Source of the DNA: Pisaster brevispinus
Taxonomy: Eukaryota; Echinodermata; Asteroidea; Forcipulatida; Asteriidae
Length of the DNA stretch: 64,000 bases
Assembly: GCA_023634235.1 (NCBI GenBank)
Contig: JAMKCF010000154.1
Span: 62,001 to 126,000 of the forward strand
Direction: 5' to 3'
Below, in pieces: positions 53,447-64,000 of this stretch. The notes under the pieces are model-generated. The model did no database searches, was not told where the DNA came from, and saw only the letters and a list, made by a program, of their open reading frames with translations. Position numbers and translations under genes: made by a program. Positions within the stretch are counted from its first letter, which is position 1. Each line of letters opens with the position of its first letter.

Positions 53447-56400
53447 TGGTTTGTCCGCTCTAGCTGCCCTGGTTTGTCCGCTCTAGCTGCCCTGGTTTGT
53501 CCGCTCTAGCTGCCCTGGTTTGTCCGCTCTAGCTGCCCTGGTTTGTCCGCTCTAGCTGCCCTGGTTTGTCCGCTCTAGCTGCCCTGGTTTGTCCGCTCTA
53601 GCTGCCCTGGTTTGTCCGCTCTAGCTGCCCTGGATTGTCCGCTCTAGCTGCCCTGGATTGTCCGCTCTAGCTGCCCTGGATTGTCCGCTCTAGCTGCCCT
53701 GGTTTGTCCGCTCTAGCTGCCCTGGTTTGTCCGCTCTAGCTGCCCTGGTTTGTCCGCTCTAGCTGCCCTCCCTGGTTTGTCCGCTCTAGCTGCCCTGGTT
53801 TGTCCGCTCTAGCTGCCCTGGTTTGTCCGCTCTAGCTGCCCTGGTTTGTCCGCTCTAGCTGCCCTGGTTTGTCCGCTCTAGCTGCCCTGGTTTGTCCGCT
53901 CTAGCTGCCCTGGTTTGTCCGCTCTAGCTGCCTGGTTTGTCCGCTCTAGCTGCCCTGGTTTGTCCGCTCTAGCTGCCCTGGTTTGTCCGCTCTAGCTGCC
54001 CTGGTTTGTCCGCTCTAGCTGCCCTGGTTTGTCCGCTCTAGCTGCCCTGGTTTGTCCGCTCTAGCTGCCTGGTTTGTCCGCTCTAGCTGCCCTGGTTTGT
54101 CCGCTCTAGCTGCCCTGGTTTGTCCGCTCTAGCTGCCCTGGTTTGTCCGCTCTAGCTGCCCTGGTTTGTCGCTCTAGCTGCCCTGGTTTGTCCGCTCTAG
54201 CTGCCCTGGTTTGTCCGCTCTAGCTGCCCTGGTTTGTCCGCTCTAGCTGCCCTGGTTTGTCCGCTCTAGCTGCCCTGGTTTGTCCGCTCTAGCTGCCCTG
54301 GTTTGTCCGCTCTAGCTGCCCTGGTTTGTCCGCTCTAGCTGCCCTGGTTTGTCCGCTCTAGCTGCCCTGGTTTGTCCGCTCTAGCTGCCCTGGTTTGTCC
54401 GCTCTAGCTGCCCTGGTTTGTCCGCTCTAGCTGCCCTGGTTTGTCGCTCTAGCTGCCTGGTTTGTCCGCTCTAGCTGCCCTGGTTTGTCCGCTCTAGGCT
54501 GCCCTGGTTTGTCCGCTCTAGCTGCCCTGGTTTGTCCGCTCTAGCTGCCCTGGTTTGTCCGCTCTAGCTGCCCTGGTTTGTCCGCTCTAGCTGCCCTGGT
54601 TTGTCCGCTCTAGCTGCCCTGGTTTGTCCGCTCTAGCTGCCCTGGTTTGTCCGCTCTAGCTGCCCTGGTTTGTCCGCTCTAGCTGCCCTGGTTTGTCCGC
54701 TCTAGCTGCCCTGGTTTGTCCGCTCTAGCTGCCCTGGTTTGTCCGCTCTAGCTGCCCTGGTTTGTCCGCTCTAGCTGCCCTGGTTGTCCGCTCTAGCTGC
54801 CCTGGTTTGTCCGCTCTAGCTGCCCTGGTTTGTCCGCTCTAGCTGCCCTGGTTTGTCCGCTCTAGCTGCCCTGGTTTGTCCGCTCTAGCTGCCCTGGTTT
54901 GTCCGCTCTAGCTGCCCTGGTTGTCCGCTCTAGCTGCCCTGGTTTGTCCGCTCTAGCTGCCCTGGTTTGTCCGCTCTAGCTGCCCTGGTTTGTCCGCTCT
55001 AGCTGCCCTGGTTTGTCCGCTCTAGCTGCCCTGGTTTGTCCGCTCTAGCTGCCCTGGTTTGTCCGCTCTAGCTGCCTGGTTTGTCCGCTCTAGCTGCCCT
55101 GGTTTGTCCGCTCTAGCTGCCCTGGTTGTCCGCTCTAGCTGCCCTGGTTTGTCCGCTCTAGCTGCCCCTGGTTTGTCCGCTCTAGCTGCCCTGGTTTGTC
55201 CGCTCTAGCTGCCCTGGTTTGTCCGCTCTAGCTGCCCTGGTTTGTCCGCTCTAGCTGCCCTGGTTTGTCCGCTCTAGCTGCCCTGGTTTGTCCGCTCTAG
55301 CTGCCCTGGTTTTGTCCGCTCTAGCTGCCCTGGTTTGTCCGCTCTAGCTGCCCTGGTTTGTCCGCTCTAGCTGCCCTGGTTTGTCCGCTCTAGCTGCCCT
55401 GGTTTGTCCGCTCTAGCTGCCCTGGTTTGTCCGCTCTAGCTGCCCTGGTTTGTCCGCTCTAGCTGCCCTGGTTTGTCCGCTCTAGCTGCCCTGGTTTGTC
55501 CGCTCTAGCTGCCCTGGTTTGTCCGCTCTAGCTGCCCTGGTTTGTCCGCTCTAGCTGCCCTGGTTTGTCCGCTCTAGCTGCCCTGGTTTGTCCGCTCTAG
55601 CTGCCCTGGTTTGTCCGCTCTAGCTGCCCTGGTTTGTCCGCTCTAGCTGCCCTGGTTTGTCCGCTCTAGGCTGCCCTGGTTTGTCCGCTCTAGCTGCCCT
55701 GGTTTGTCGCTCTAGCTGCCCTGGTTTGTCCGCTCTAGCTGCCCTGGTTTGTCCGCTCTAGCTGCCCCTGGTTTGTCCGCTCTAGCTGCCCTGGGTTTGT
55801 CCGCTCTAGCTGCCCTGGTTTGTCCGCTCTAGCTGCCCTGGTTTGTCCGCTCTAGCTGCCCTGGTTTGTCCGCTCTAGCTGCACTGGTTTGTCCGCTCTA
55901 GCTGCCCTGGTTTGTCCGCTCTAGCTGCCCTGGTTTGGTCCGCTCTAGCTGCCCTGGTTTGTCCGCTCTAGCTGCCCTGGTTTGTCCGCTCTAGCTGCCC
56001 TGGTTTGTCCGCTCTAGCTGCCCTGGTTTGTCCGCTCTAGCTGCCCTGGTTTGTCCGCTCTAGCTGCCCTGGTTTGTCCGCTCTAGCTGCCCTGGTTTGT
56101 CCGCTCTAGCTGCCCTGGTTTGTCCGCTCTAGCTGCCCTGGTTTGTCCGCTCTAGCTGCCCTGGTTTGTCCGCTCTAGCTGCCCTGGTTTGTCCGCTCTA
56201 GCTGCCCTGGTTTGTCCGCTCTAGCTGCCCTGGTTTGTCCGCTCTAGCTGCCCTGGTTTGTCCGCTCTAGCTGCCCTGGTTTGTCCGCTCTAGCTGCCCT
56301 GGTTTGTCCGCTCTAGCTGCCCTGGTTTGTCCGCTCTAGCTGCCCTGGTTTGTCCGCTCTAGCTGCCCTGGTTTGTCGCTCTAGCTGCCCTGGTTTGTCC

Positions 56401-59400
56401 GCTCTAGCTGCCCTGGTTTGTCCGCTCTAGCTGCCCTGGTTTGTCCGCTCTAGCTGCCCTGGTTTGTCCGCTCTAGCTGCCCTGGTTTGTCCGCTCTAGC
56501 TGCCCTGGTTTGTCCGCTCTAGCTGCCCTGGTTTGTCCGCTCTAGCTGCCCTGGTTTGTCCGCTCTAGCTGCCCTGGTTTGTCCGCTCTAGCTGCCCTGG
56601 TTTGTCGCTCTAGCTGCCCTGGTTTGTCCGCTCTAGCTGCCCTGGTTTGTCCGCTCTAGCGCCCTGGTTTGTCCGCTCTAGCTGCCCTGGTTTTGTCCGC
56701 TCTAGCTGCCCTGGTTTGTCCGCTCTAGCTGCCCTGGTTTGTCCGCTCTAGCTGCCCTGGTTTGTCCGCTCTAGCTGCCCTGGTTTGTCCGCTCTAGCTG
56801 CCCTGGTTTGTCCGCTCTAGCTGCCCTGGTTTGTCCGCTCTAGCTGCCCTGGTTTGTCCGCTCTAGCTGCCCCTGGTTTGTCCGCTCTAGCTGCCCTGGT
56901 TTGTCCGCTCTAGCTGCCCTGGTTTGTCCGCTCTAGCTGCCCTGGTTTGTCCGCTCTAGCTGCCCTGGTTTGTCCGCTCTAGCTGCCCTGGTTTGTCCGC
57001 TCTAGCTGCCCTGGTTTGTCCGCTCTAGCTGCCCTGGTTTGTCCGCTCTAGCTGCCCTGGTTTGTCCGCTCTAGCTGCCCTGGTTTGTCCGCTCTAGCTG
57101 CCCTGGTTTGTCCGCTCTAGCTGCCCTGGTTTGTCCGCTCTAGCTGCCCTGGTTTGTCGCTCTAGCGCCCTGGTTTGTCCGCTCTAGCTGCCCTGGTTTG
57201 TCCGCTCTAGCTGCCCTGGTTTGTCCGCTCTAGCTGCCCTGGTTTGTCCGCTCTAGCTGCCCTGGTTTGTCCGCTCTAGCTGCCCTGGTTTGTCCGCTCT
57301 AGCTGCCCTGGTTTGTCCGCTCTAGCTGCCCTGGTTTGTCCCGCTCTAGCTGCCCTGGTTTGTCCGCTCTAGCTGCCCTGGTTTGTCCGCTCTAGCTGCC
57401 CTGGTTTGTCCGCTCTAGCTGCCCTGGTTTGTCCGCTCTAGCTGCCCTGGTTTTGTCCGCTCTAGCTGCCCTGGTTTGTCCGCTCTAGCTGCCCTGGTTT
57501 GTCCGCTCTAGCTGCCCTGGTTTGTCCGCTCTAGCTGCCCTGGTTTGTCCGCTCTAGCTGCCCTGGTTTGTCCGCTCTAGCTGCCCTGGTTTGTCCGCTC
57601 TAGCTGCCCTGGTTTGTCCGCTCTAGCTGCCCTGGTTTGTCCGCTCTAGCTGCCCTGGTTTGTCCGCTCTAGCTGCCCTGGTTTGTCCGCTCTAGCTGCC
57701 CTGGTTTGTCCGCTCTAGCTGCCCTGGTTTGTCCGCTCTAGCTGCCCTGGTTTGTCCGCTCTAGCTGCCCTGGTTTGTCCGCTCTAGCTGCCCTGGTTTG
57801 TCCGCTCTAGCTGCCCTGGTTTGTCCGCTCTAGCTGCCCTGGTTTGTCCGCTCTAGCTGCCCTGGTTTGTCCGCTCTAGCTGCCCTGGTTTGTCCGCTCT
57901 AGCTGCCCTGGTTTGTCCGCTCTAGCTGCCCTGGTTTGTCCGCTCTAGCTGCCCTGGTTTGTCCGCTCTAGCTGCCCTGGTTTGTCCGCTCTAGCTGCCC
58001 TGGTTTGTCCGCTCTAGCTGCCCTGGTTTGTCCGCTCTAGCTGCCCTGGTTTGTCCGCTCTAGCTGCCCTGGTTTGTCCGCTCTAGCTGCCCTGGTTTGT
58101 CCGCTCTAGCTGCCCTGGTTTGTCCGCTCTAGCTGCCCTGGTTTGTCCGCTCTAGCTGCCCTGGTTTGTCCGCTCTAGCTGCCCTGGTTTGTCCGCTCTA
58201 GCTGCCCTGGTTTGTCCGCTCTAGCTGCCCTGGTTTGTCCGCTCTAGCTGCCCTGGTTTGTCCGCTCTAGCTGCCCTGGTTTGTCCGCTCTAGCTGCCCT
58301 GGTTTGTCCGCTCTAGCTGCCCTGGTTTGTCCGCTCTAGCTGCCCTGGTTTGTCCGCTCTAGCTGCCCTGGTTTGTCCGCTCTAGCTGCCCTGGTTTGTC
58401 CGCTCTAGCTGCCCTGGTTTGTCCGCTCTAGCTGCCCTGGTTTGTCCGCTCTAGCTGCCCTGGTTTGTCCGCTCTAGCTGCCCTGGTTTGTCCGCTCTAG
58501 CTGCCCTGGTTTGTCCGCTCTAGCTGCCCTGGTTTGTCCGCTCTAGCTGCCCTGGTTTGTCCGCTCTAGCTGCCCTGGTTTGTCCGCTCTAGCTGCCCTG
58601 GTTTGTCCGCTCTAGCTGCCCTGGTTTGTCCGCTCTAGCTGCCCTGGTTTGTCCGCTCTAGCTGCCCTGGTTTGTCCGCTCTAGCTGCCCTGGTTTGTCC
58701 GCTCTAGCTGCCCTGGTTTGTCCGCTCTAGCTGCCCTGGTTTGTCCGCTCTAGCTGCCCTGGTTTGTCCGCTCTAGCTGCCCTGGTTTGTCCGCTCTAGC
58801 TGCCCTGGTTTGTCCGCTCTAGCTGCCCTGGTTTGTCCGCTCTAGCTGCCCTGGTTTGTCCGCTCTAGCTGCCCTGGTTTGTCCGCTCTAGCTGCCCTGG
58901 TTTGTCCGCTCTAGCTGCCCTGGTTTGTCCGCTCTAGCTGCCCTGGTTTGTCCGCTCTAGCTGCCCTGGTTTGTCCGCTCTAGCTGCCCTGGTTTGTCCG
59001 CTCTAGCTGCCCTGGTTTGTCCGCTCTAGCTGCCCTGGTTTGTCCGCTCTAGCTGCCCTGGTTTGTCCGCTCTAGCTGCCCTGGTTTGTCCGCTCTAGCT
59101 GCCCTGGTTTGTCCGCTCTAGCTGCCCTGGTTTGTCCGCTCTAGCTGCCCTGGTTTGTCCGCTCTAGCTGCCCTGGTTTGTCCGCTCTAGCTGCCCTGGT
59201 TTGTCCGCTCTAGCTGCCCTGGTTTGTCCGCTCTAGCTGCCCTGGTTTGTCCGCTCTAGCTGCCCTGGTTTGTCCGCTCTAGCTGCCCTGGTTTGTCCGC
59301 TCTAGCTGCCCTGGTTTGTCCGCTCTAGCTGCCCTGGTTTGTCCGCTCTAGCTGCCCTGGTTTGTCCGCTCTAGCTGCCCTGGTTTGTCCGCTCTAGCTG

Positions 59401-62400
59401 CCCTGGTTTGTCCGCTCTAGCTGCCCTGGTTTGTCCGCTCTAGCTGCCCTGGTTTGTCCGCTCTAGCTGCCCTGGTTTGTCCGCTCTAGCTGCCCTGGTT
59501 TGTCCGCTCTAGCTGCCCTGGTTTGTCCGCTCTAGCTGCCCTGGTTTGTCCGCTCTAGCTGCCCTGGTTTGTCCGCTCTAGCTGCCCTGGTTTGTCCGCT
59601 CTAGCTGCCCTGGTTTGTCCGCTCTAGCTGCCCTGGTTTGTCCGCTCTAGCTGCCCTGGTTTGTCCGCTCTAGCTGCCCTGGTTTGTCCGCTCTAGCTGC
59701 CCTGGTTTGTCCGCTCTAGCTGCCCTGGTTTGTCCGCTCTAGCTGCCCTGGTTTGTCCGCTCTAGCTGCCCTGGTTTGTCCGCTCTAGCTGCCCTGGTTT
59801 GTCCGCTCTAGCTGCCCTGGTTTGTCCGCTCTAGCTGCCCTGGTTTGTCCGCTCTAGCTGCCCTGGTTTGTCCGCTCTAGCTGCCCTGGTTTGTCCGCTC
59901 TAGCTGCCCTGGTTTGTCCGCTCTAGCTGCCCTGGTTTGTCCGCTCTAGCTGCCCTGGTTTGTCCGCTCTAGCTGCCCTGGTTTGTCCGCTCTAGCTGCC
60001 CTGGTTTGTCCGCTCTAGCTGCCCTGGTTTGTCCGCTCTAGCTGCCCTGGTTTGTCCGCTCTAGCTGCCCTGGTTTGTCCGCTCTAGCTGCCCTGGTTTG
60101 TCCGCTCTAGCTGCCCTGGTTTGTCCGCTCTAGCTGCCCTGGTTTGTCCGCTCTAGCTGCCCTGGTTTGTCCGCTCTAGCTGCCCTGGTTTGTCCGCTCT
60201 AGCTGCCCTGGTTTGTCCGCTCTAGCTGCCCTGGTTTGTCCGCTCTAGCTGCCCTGGTTTGTCCGCTCTAGCTGCCCTGGTTTGTCCGCTCTAGCTGCCC
60301 TGGTTTGTCCGCTCTAGCTGCCCTGGTTTGTCCGCTCTAGCTGCCCTGGTTTGTCCGCTCTAGCTGCCCTGGTTTGTCCGCTCTAGCTGCCCTGGTTTGT
60401 CCGCTCTAGCTGCCCTGGTTTGTCCGCTCTAGCTGCCCTGGTTTGTCCGCTCTAGCTGCCCTGGTTTGTCCGCTCTAGCTGCCCTGGTTTGTCCGCTCTA
60501 GCTGCCCTGGTTTGTCCGCTCTAGCTGCCCTGGTTTGTCCGCTCTAGCTGCCCTGGTTTGTCCGCTCTAGCTGCCCTGGTTTGTCCGCTCTAGCTGCCCT
60601 GGTTTGTCCGCTCTAGCTGCCCTGGTTTGTCCGCTCTAGCTGCCCTGGTTTGTCCGCTCTAGCTGCCCTGGTTTGTCCGCTCTAGCTGCCCTGGTTTGTC
60701 CGCTCTAGCTGCCCTGGTTTGTCCGCTCTAGCTGCCCTGGTTTGTCCGCTCTAGCTGCCCTGGTTTGTCCGCTCTAGCTGCCCTGGTTTGTCCGCTCTAG
60801 CTGCCCTGGTTTGTCCGCTCTAGCTGCCCTGGTTTGTCCGCTCTAGCTGCCCTGGTTTGTCCGCTCTAGCTGCCCTGGTTTGTCCGCTCTAGCTGCCCTG
60901 GTTTGTCCGCTCTAGCTGCCCTGGTTTGTCCGCTCTAGCTGCCCTGGTTTGTCCGCTCTAGCTGCCCTGGTTTGTCCGCTCTAGCTGCCCTGGTTTGTCC
61001 GCTCTAGCTGCCCTGGTTTGTCCGCTCTAGCTGCCCTGGTTTGTCCGCTCTAGCTGCCCTGGTTTGTCCGCTCTAGCTGCCCTGGTTTGTCCGCTCTAGC
61101 TGCCCTGGTTTGTCCGCTCTAGCTGCCCTGGTTTGTCCGCTCTAGCTGCCCTGGTTTGTCCGCTCTAGCTGCCCTGGTTTGTCCGCTCTAGCTGCCCTGG
61201 TTTGTCCGCTCTAGCTGCCCTGGTTTGTCCGCTCTAGCTGCCCTGGTTTGTCCGCTCTAGCTGCCCTGGTTTGTCCGCTCTAGCTGCCCTGGTTTGTCCG
61301 CTCTAGCTGCCCTGGTTTGTCCGCTCTAGCTGCCCTGGTTTGTCCGCTCTAGCTGCCCTGGTTTGTCCGCTCTAGCTGCCCTGGTTTGTCCGCTCTAGCT
61401 GCCCTGGTTTGTCCGCTCTAGCTGCCCTGGTTTGTCCGCTCTAGCTGCCCTGGTTTGTCCGCTCTAGCTGCCCTGGTTTGTCCCGCTCTAGCTGCCCTGG
61501 TTTGTCCCGCTCTAGCTGCCCTGGTTTGTCCGCTCTAGCTGCCCTGGTTTGTCCGCTCTAGCTGCCCTGGTTTGTCCGCTCTAGCTGCCCTGGTTTGTCC
61601 GCTCTAGCTGCCCTGGTTTGTCCGCTCTAGCTGCCCTGGTTTGTCCGCTCTAGCTGCCCTGGTTTGTCCGCTCTAGCTGCCCTGGTTTGTCCGCTCTAGC
61701 TGCCCTGGTTTGTCCGCTCTAGCTGCCCTGGTTTGTCCGCTCTAGCTGCCCTGGTTTGTCCGCTCTAGCTGCCCTGGTTTGTCCGCTCTAGCTGCCCTGG
61801 TTTGTCCGCTCTAGCTGCCCTGGTTTGTCCGCTCTAGCTGCCCTGGTTTGTCCGCTCTAGCTGCCCTGGTTTGTCCGCTCTAGCTGCCCTGGTTTGTCCG
61901 CTCTAGCTGCCCTGGTTTGTCCGCTCTAGCTGCCCTGGTTTGTCCGCTCTAGCTGCCCTGGTTTGTCCGCTCTAGCTGCCCTGGTTTGTCCGCTCTAGCT
62001 GCCCTGGTTTGTCCGCTCTAGCTGCCCTGGTTTGTCCGCTCTAGCTGCCCTGGTTTGTCCGCTCTAGCTGCCCTGGTTTGTCCGCTCTAGCTGCCCTGGT
62101 TTGTCCGCTCTAGCTGCCCTGGTTTGTCCGCTCTAGCTGCCCTGGTTTGTCCGCTCTAGCTGCCCTGGTTTGTCCGCTCTAGCTGCCCTGGTTTGTCCGC
62201 TCTAGCTGCCCTGGTTTGTCCGCTCTAGCTGCCCTGGTTTGTCCGCTCTAGCTGCCCTGGTTTGTCCGCTCTAGCTGCCCTGGTTTGTCCGCTCTAGCTG
62301 CCCTGGTTTGTCCGCTCTAGCTGCCCTGGTTTGTCCGCTCTAGCTGCCCTGGTTTGTCCGCTCTAGCTGCCCTGGTTTGTCCGCTCTAGCTGCCCTGGTT

Positions 62401-64000
62401 TGTCCGCTCTAGCTGCCCTGGTTTGTCCGCTCTAGCTGCCCTGGTTTGTCCGCTCTAGCTGCCCTGGTTTGTCCGCTCTAGCTGCCCTGGTTTGTCCGCT
62501 CTAGCTGCCCTGGTTTGTCCGCTCTAGCTGCCCTGGTTTGTCCGCTCTAGCTGCCCTGGTTTGTCCGCTCTAGCTGCCCTGGTTTGTCCGCTCTAGCTGC
62601 CCTGGTTTGTCCGCTCTAGCTGCCCTGGTTTGTCCGCTCTAGCTGCCCTGGTTTGTCCGCTCTAGCTGCCCTGGTTTGTCCGCTCTAGCTGCCCTGGTTT
62701 GTCCGCTCTAGCTGCCCTGGTTTGTCCGCTCTAGCTGCCCTGGTTTGTCCGCTCTAGCTGCCCTGGTTTGTCCGCTCTAGCTGCCCTGGTTTGTCCGCTC
62801 TAGCTGCCCTGGTTTGTCCGCTCTAGCTGCCCTGGTTTGTCCGCTCTAGCTGCCCTGGTTTGTCCGCTCTAGCTGCCCTGGTTTGTCCGCTCTAGCTGCC
62901 CTGGTTTGTCCGCTCTAGCTGCCCTGGTTTGTCCGCTCTAGCTGCCCTGGTTTGTCCGCTCTAGCTGCCCTGGTTTGTCCGCTCTAGCTGCCCTGGTTTG
63001 TCCGCTCTAGCTGCCCTGGTTTGTCCGCTCTAGCTGCCCTGGTTTGTCCGCTCTAGCTGCCCTGGTTTGTCCGCTCTAGCTGCCCTGGTTTGTCCGCTCT
63101 AGCTGCCCTGGTTTGTCCGCTCTAGCTGCCCTGGTTTGTCCGCTCTAGCTGCCCTGGTTTGTCCGCTCTAGCTGCCCTGGTTTGTCCGCTCTAGCTGCCC
63201 TGGTTTGTCCGCTCTAGCTGCCCTGGTTTGTCCGCTCTAGCTGCCCTGGTTTGTCCGCTCTAGCTGCCCTGGTTTGTCCGCTCTAGCTGCCCTGGTTTGT
63301 CCGCTCTAGCTGCCCTGGTTTGTCCGCTCTAGCTGCCCTGGTTTGTCCGCTCTAGCTGCCCTGGTTTGTCCGCTCTAGCTGCCCTGGTTTGTCCGCTCTA
63401 GCTGCCCTGGTTTGTCCGCTCTAGCTGCCCTGGTTTGTCCGCTCTAGCTGCCCTGGTTTGTCCGCTCTAGCTGCCCTGGTTTGTCCGCTCTAGCTGCCCT
63501 GGTTTGTCCGCTCTAGCTGCCCTGGTTTGTCCGCTCTAGCTGCCCTGGTTTGTCCGCTCTAGCTGCCCTGGTTTGTCCGCTCTAGCTGCCCTGGTTTGTC
63601 CGCTCTAGCTGCCCTGGTTTGTCCGCTCTAGCTGCCCTGGTTTGTCCGCTCTAGCTGCCCTGGTTTGTCCGCTCTAGCTGCCCTGGTTTGTCCGCTCTAG
63701 CTGCCCTGGTTTGTCCGCTCTAGCTGCCCTGGTTTGTCCGCTCTAGCTGCCCTGGTTTGTCCGCTCTAGCTGCCCTGGTTTGTCCGCTCTAGCTGCCCTG
63801 GTTTGTCCGCTCTAGCTGCCCTGGTTTGTCCGCTCTAGCTGCCCTGGTTTGTCCGCTCTAGCTGCCCTGGTTTGTCCGCTCTAGCTGCCCTGGTTTGTCC
63901 GCTCTAGCTGCCCTGGTTTGTCCGCTCTAGCTGCCCTGGTTTGTCCGCTCTAGCTGCCCTGGTTTGTCCGCTCTAGCTGCCCTGGTTTGTCCGCTCTAGC
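53447..64000 (+). repeat. 23-bp satellite array, ~459 copies, open at window end
   Basis: The unit (first copy 53447-53469) contains GTCCGCTCTAGCTGCC preceded by TGGTTT and is repeated head to tail without spacers to the last base of the window. It is 14/23 GC and has a single A per unit on the plus strand, so composition and strand skew differ sharply from the AT-rich flank. A TAG in each unit and a length not divisible by three put stops in every plus frame, so it is non-coding. Variants are mostly 1-bp indels and concentrate between 53.7 and 57.5 kb; about 57455-61480 and 61508-64000 appear free of net indels. Confidence 0.98.

Noticed and set aside
53447..64000. CRISPR array
   Set aside because: Repeats are directly contiguous with no spacers, and the genome is eukaryotic; this is a satellite.

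Overview
The window is eukaryotic: intron-bearing exons with GT-AG borders, wide AT-rich spacers and a dense, diverse load of transposable elements. The repeat repertoire (TTAA-flanked short elements with AGGAACACGTTGCC termini, tRNA-derived SINEs, CR1/L2-like LINE tails ending in ATT runs, many TACATGTA octamers) together with an invertebrate-type EGLN/PHD gene suggests a marine deuterostome invertebrate, most likely an echinoderm and perhaps a sea star. That assignment is inference; no species is named by the sequence itself.

Layout. 1-4.8 kb holds LINE and SINE debris, including a LINE 3' end split by a 409-bp Harbinger-type MITE. 4.8-14.2 kb carries the one gene identified with confidence: the last three coding exons of an EGLN (HIF prolyl hydroxylase) gene, with all iron ligands and the 2-oxoglutarate arginine intact; its first exon(s) must lie upstream of the window. 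Its 7.9-kb intron is full of elements: a SINE with an interrupted tRNA head, a 962-bp TTAA-flanked element carrying a first-exon-like piece, a 116-bp hairpin and a LINE tail. 15-20 kb has two short GACCCCTTGC-ended MITEs, paired tRNA-derived SINEs and a degenerate ~82-bp tandem repeat.

21-35.5 kb is a tandem segmental duplication (copies A and B). Both copies keep a 92-bp exon-like block with open frame and splice sites, so a gene of unknown identity may end in copy A. Copy A has been split by a ~5.7-kb Ngaro/DIRS-type tyrosine-recombinase retrotransposon (gag with two zinc motifs, RT-RNase H, tyrosine recombinase, SGNH hydrolase); copy B supplies the empty site. The element is decayed by several stops and frameshifts. 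Copy B has its own LINE endonuclease fragment.

35.5-47.6 kb is sparse: a tRNA-SINE, another TTAA-flanked element, a promoter-like stretch with a good candidate first coding exon at 39860-39960, a candidate internal exon at 42397-42485, and a dead minus-strand LINE RT at ~45.6-46.6 kb. From 47.6 kb rightwards local duplications shorten and tighten: ~1-kb pair, 111-bp pair, degenerate repeats, a 24-bp minisatellite (51.9-53.0 kb), an AGGTCA-rich array (53.3 kb), then a 23-bp GC-rich satellite that fills 53,447 to the window end (~459 copies) and continues beyond it.

No bacterial-type operon, CRISPR array, rRNA or intact tRNA gene was found. The most interesting items are the SGNH-carrying Ngaro element with its datable empty site, the 23-bp satellite with an adjacent possible seed, and the TTAA element that appears to carry a promoter and first exon.
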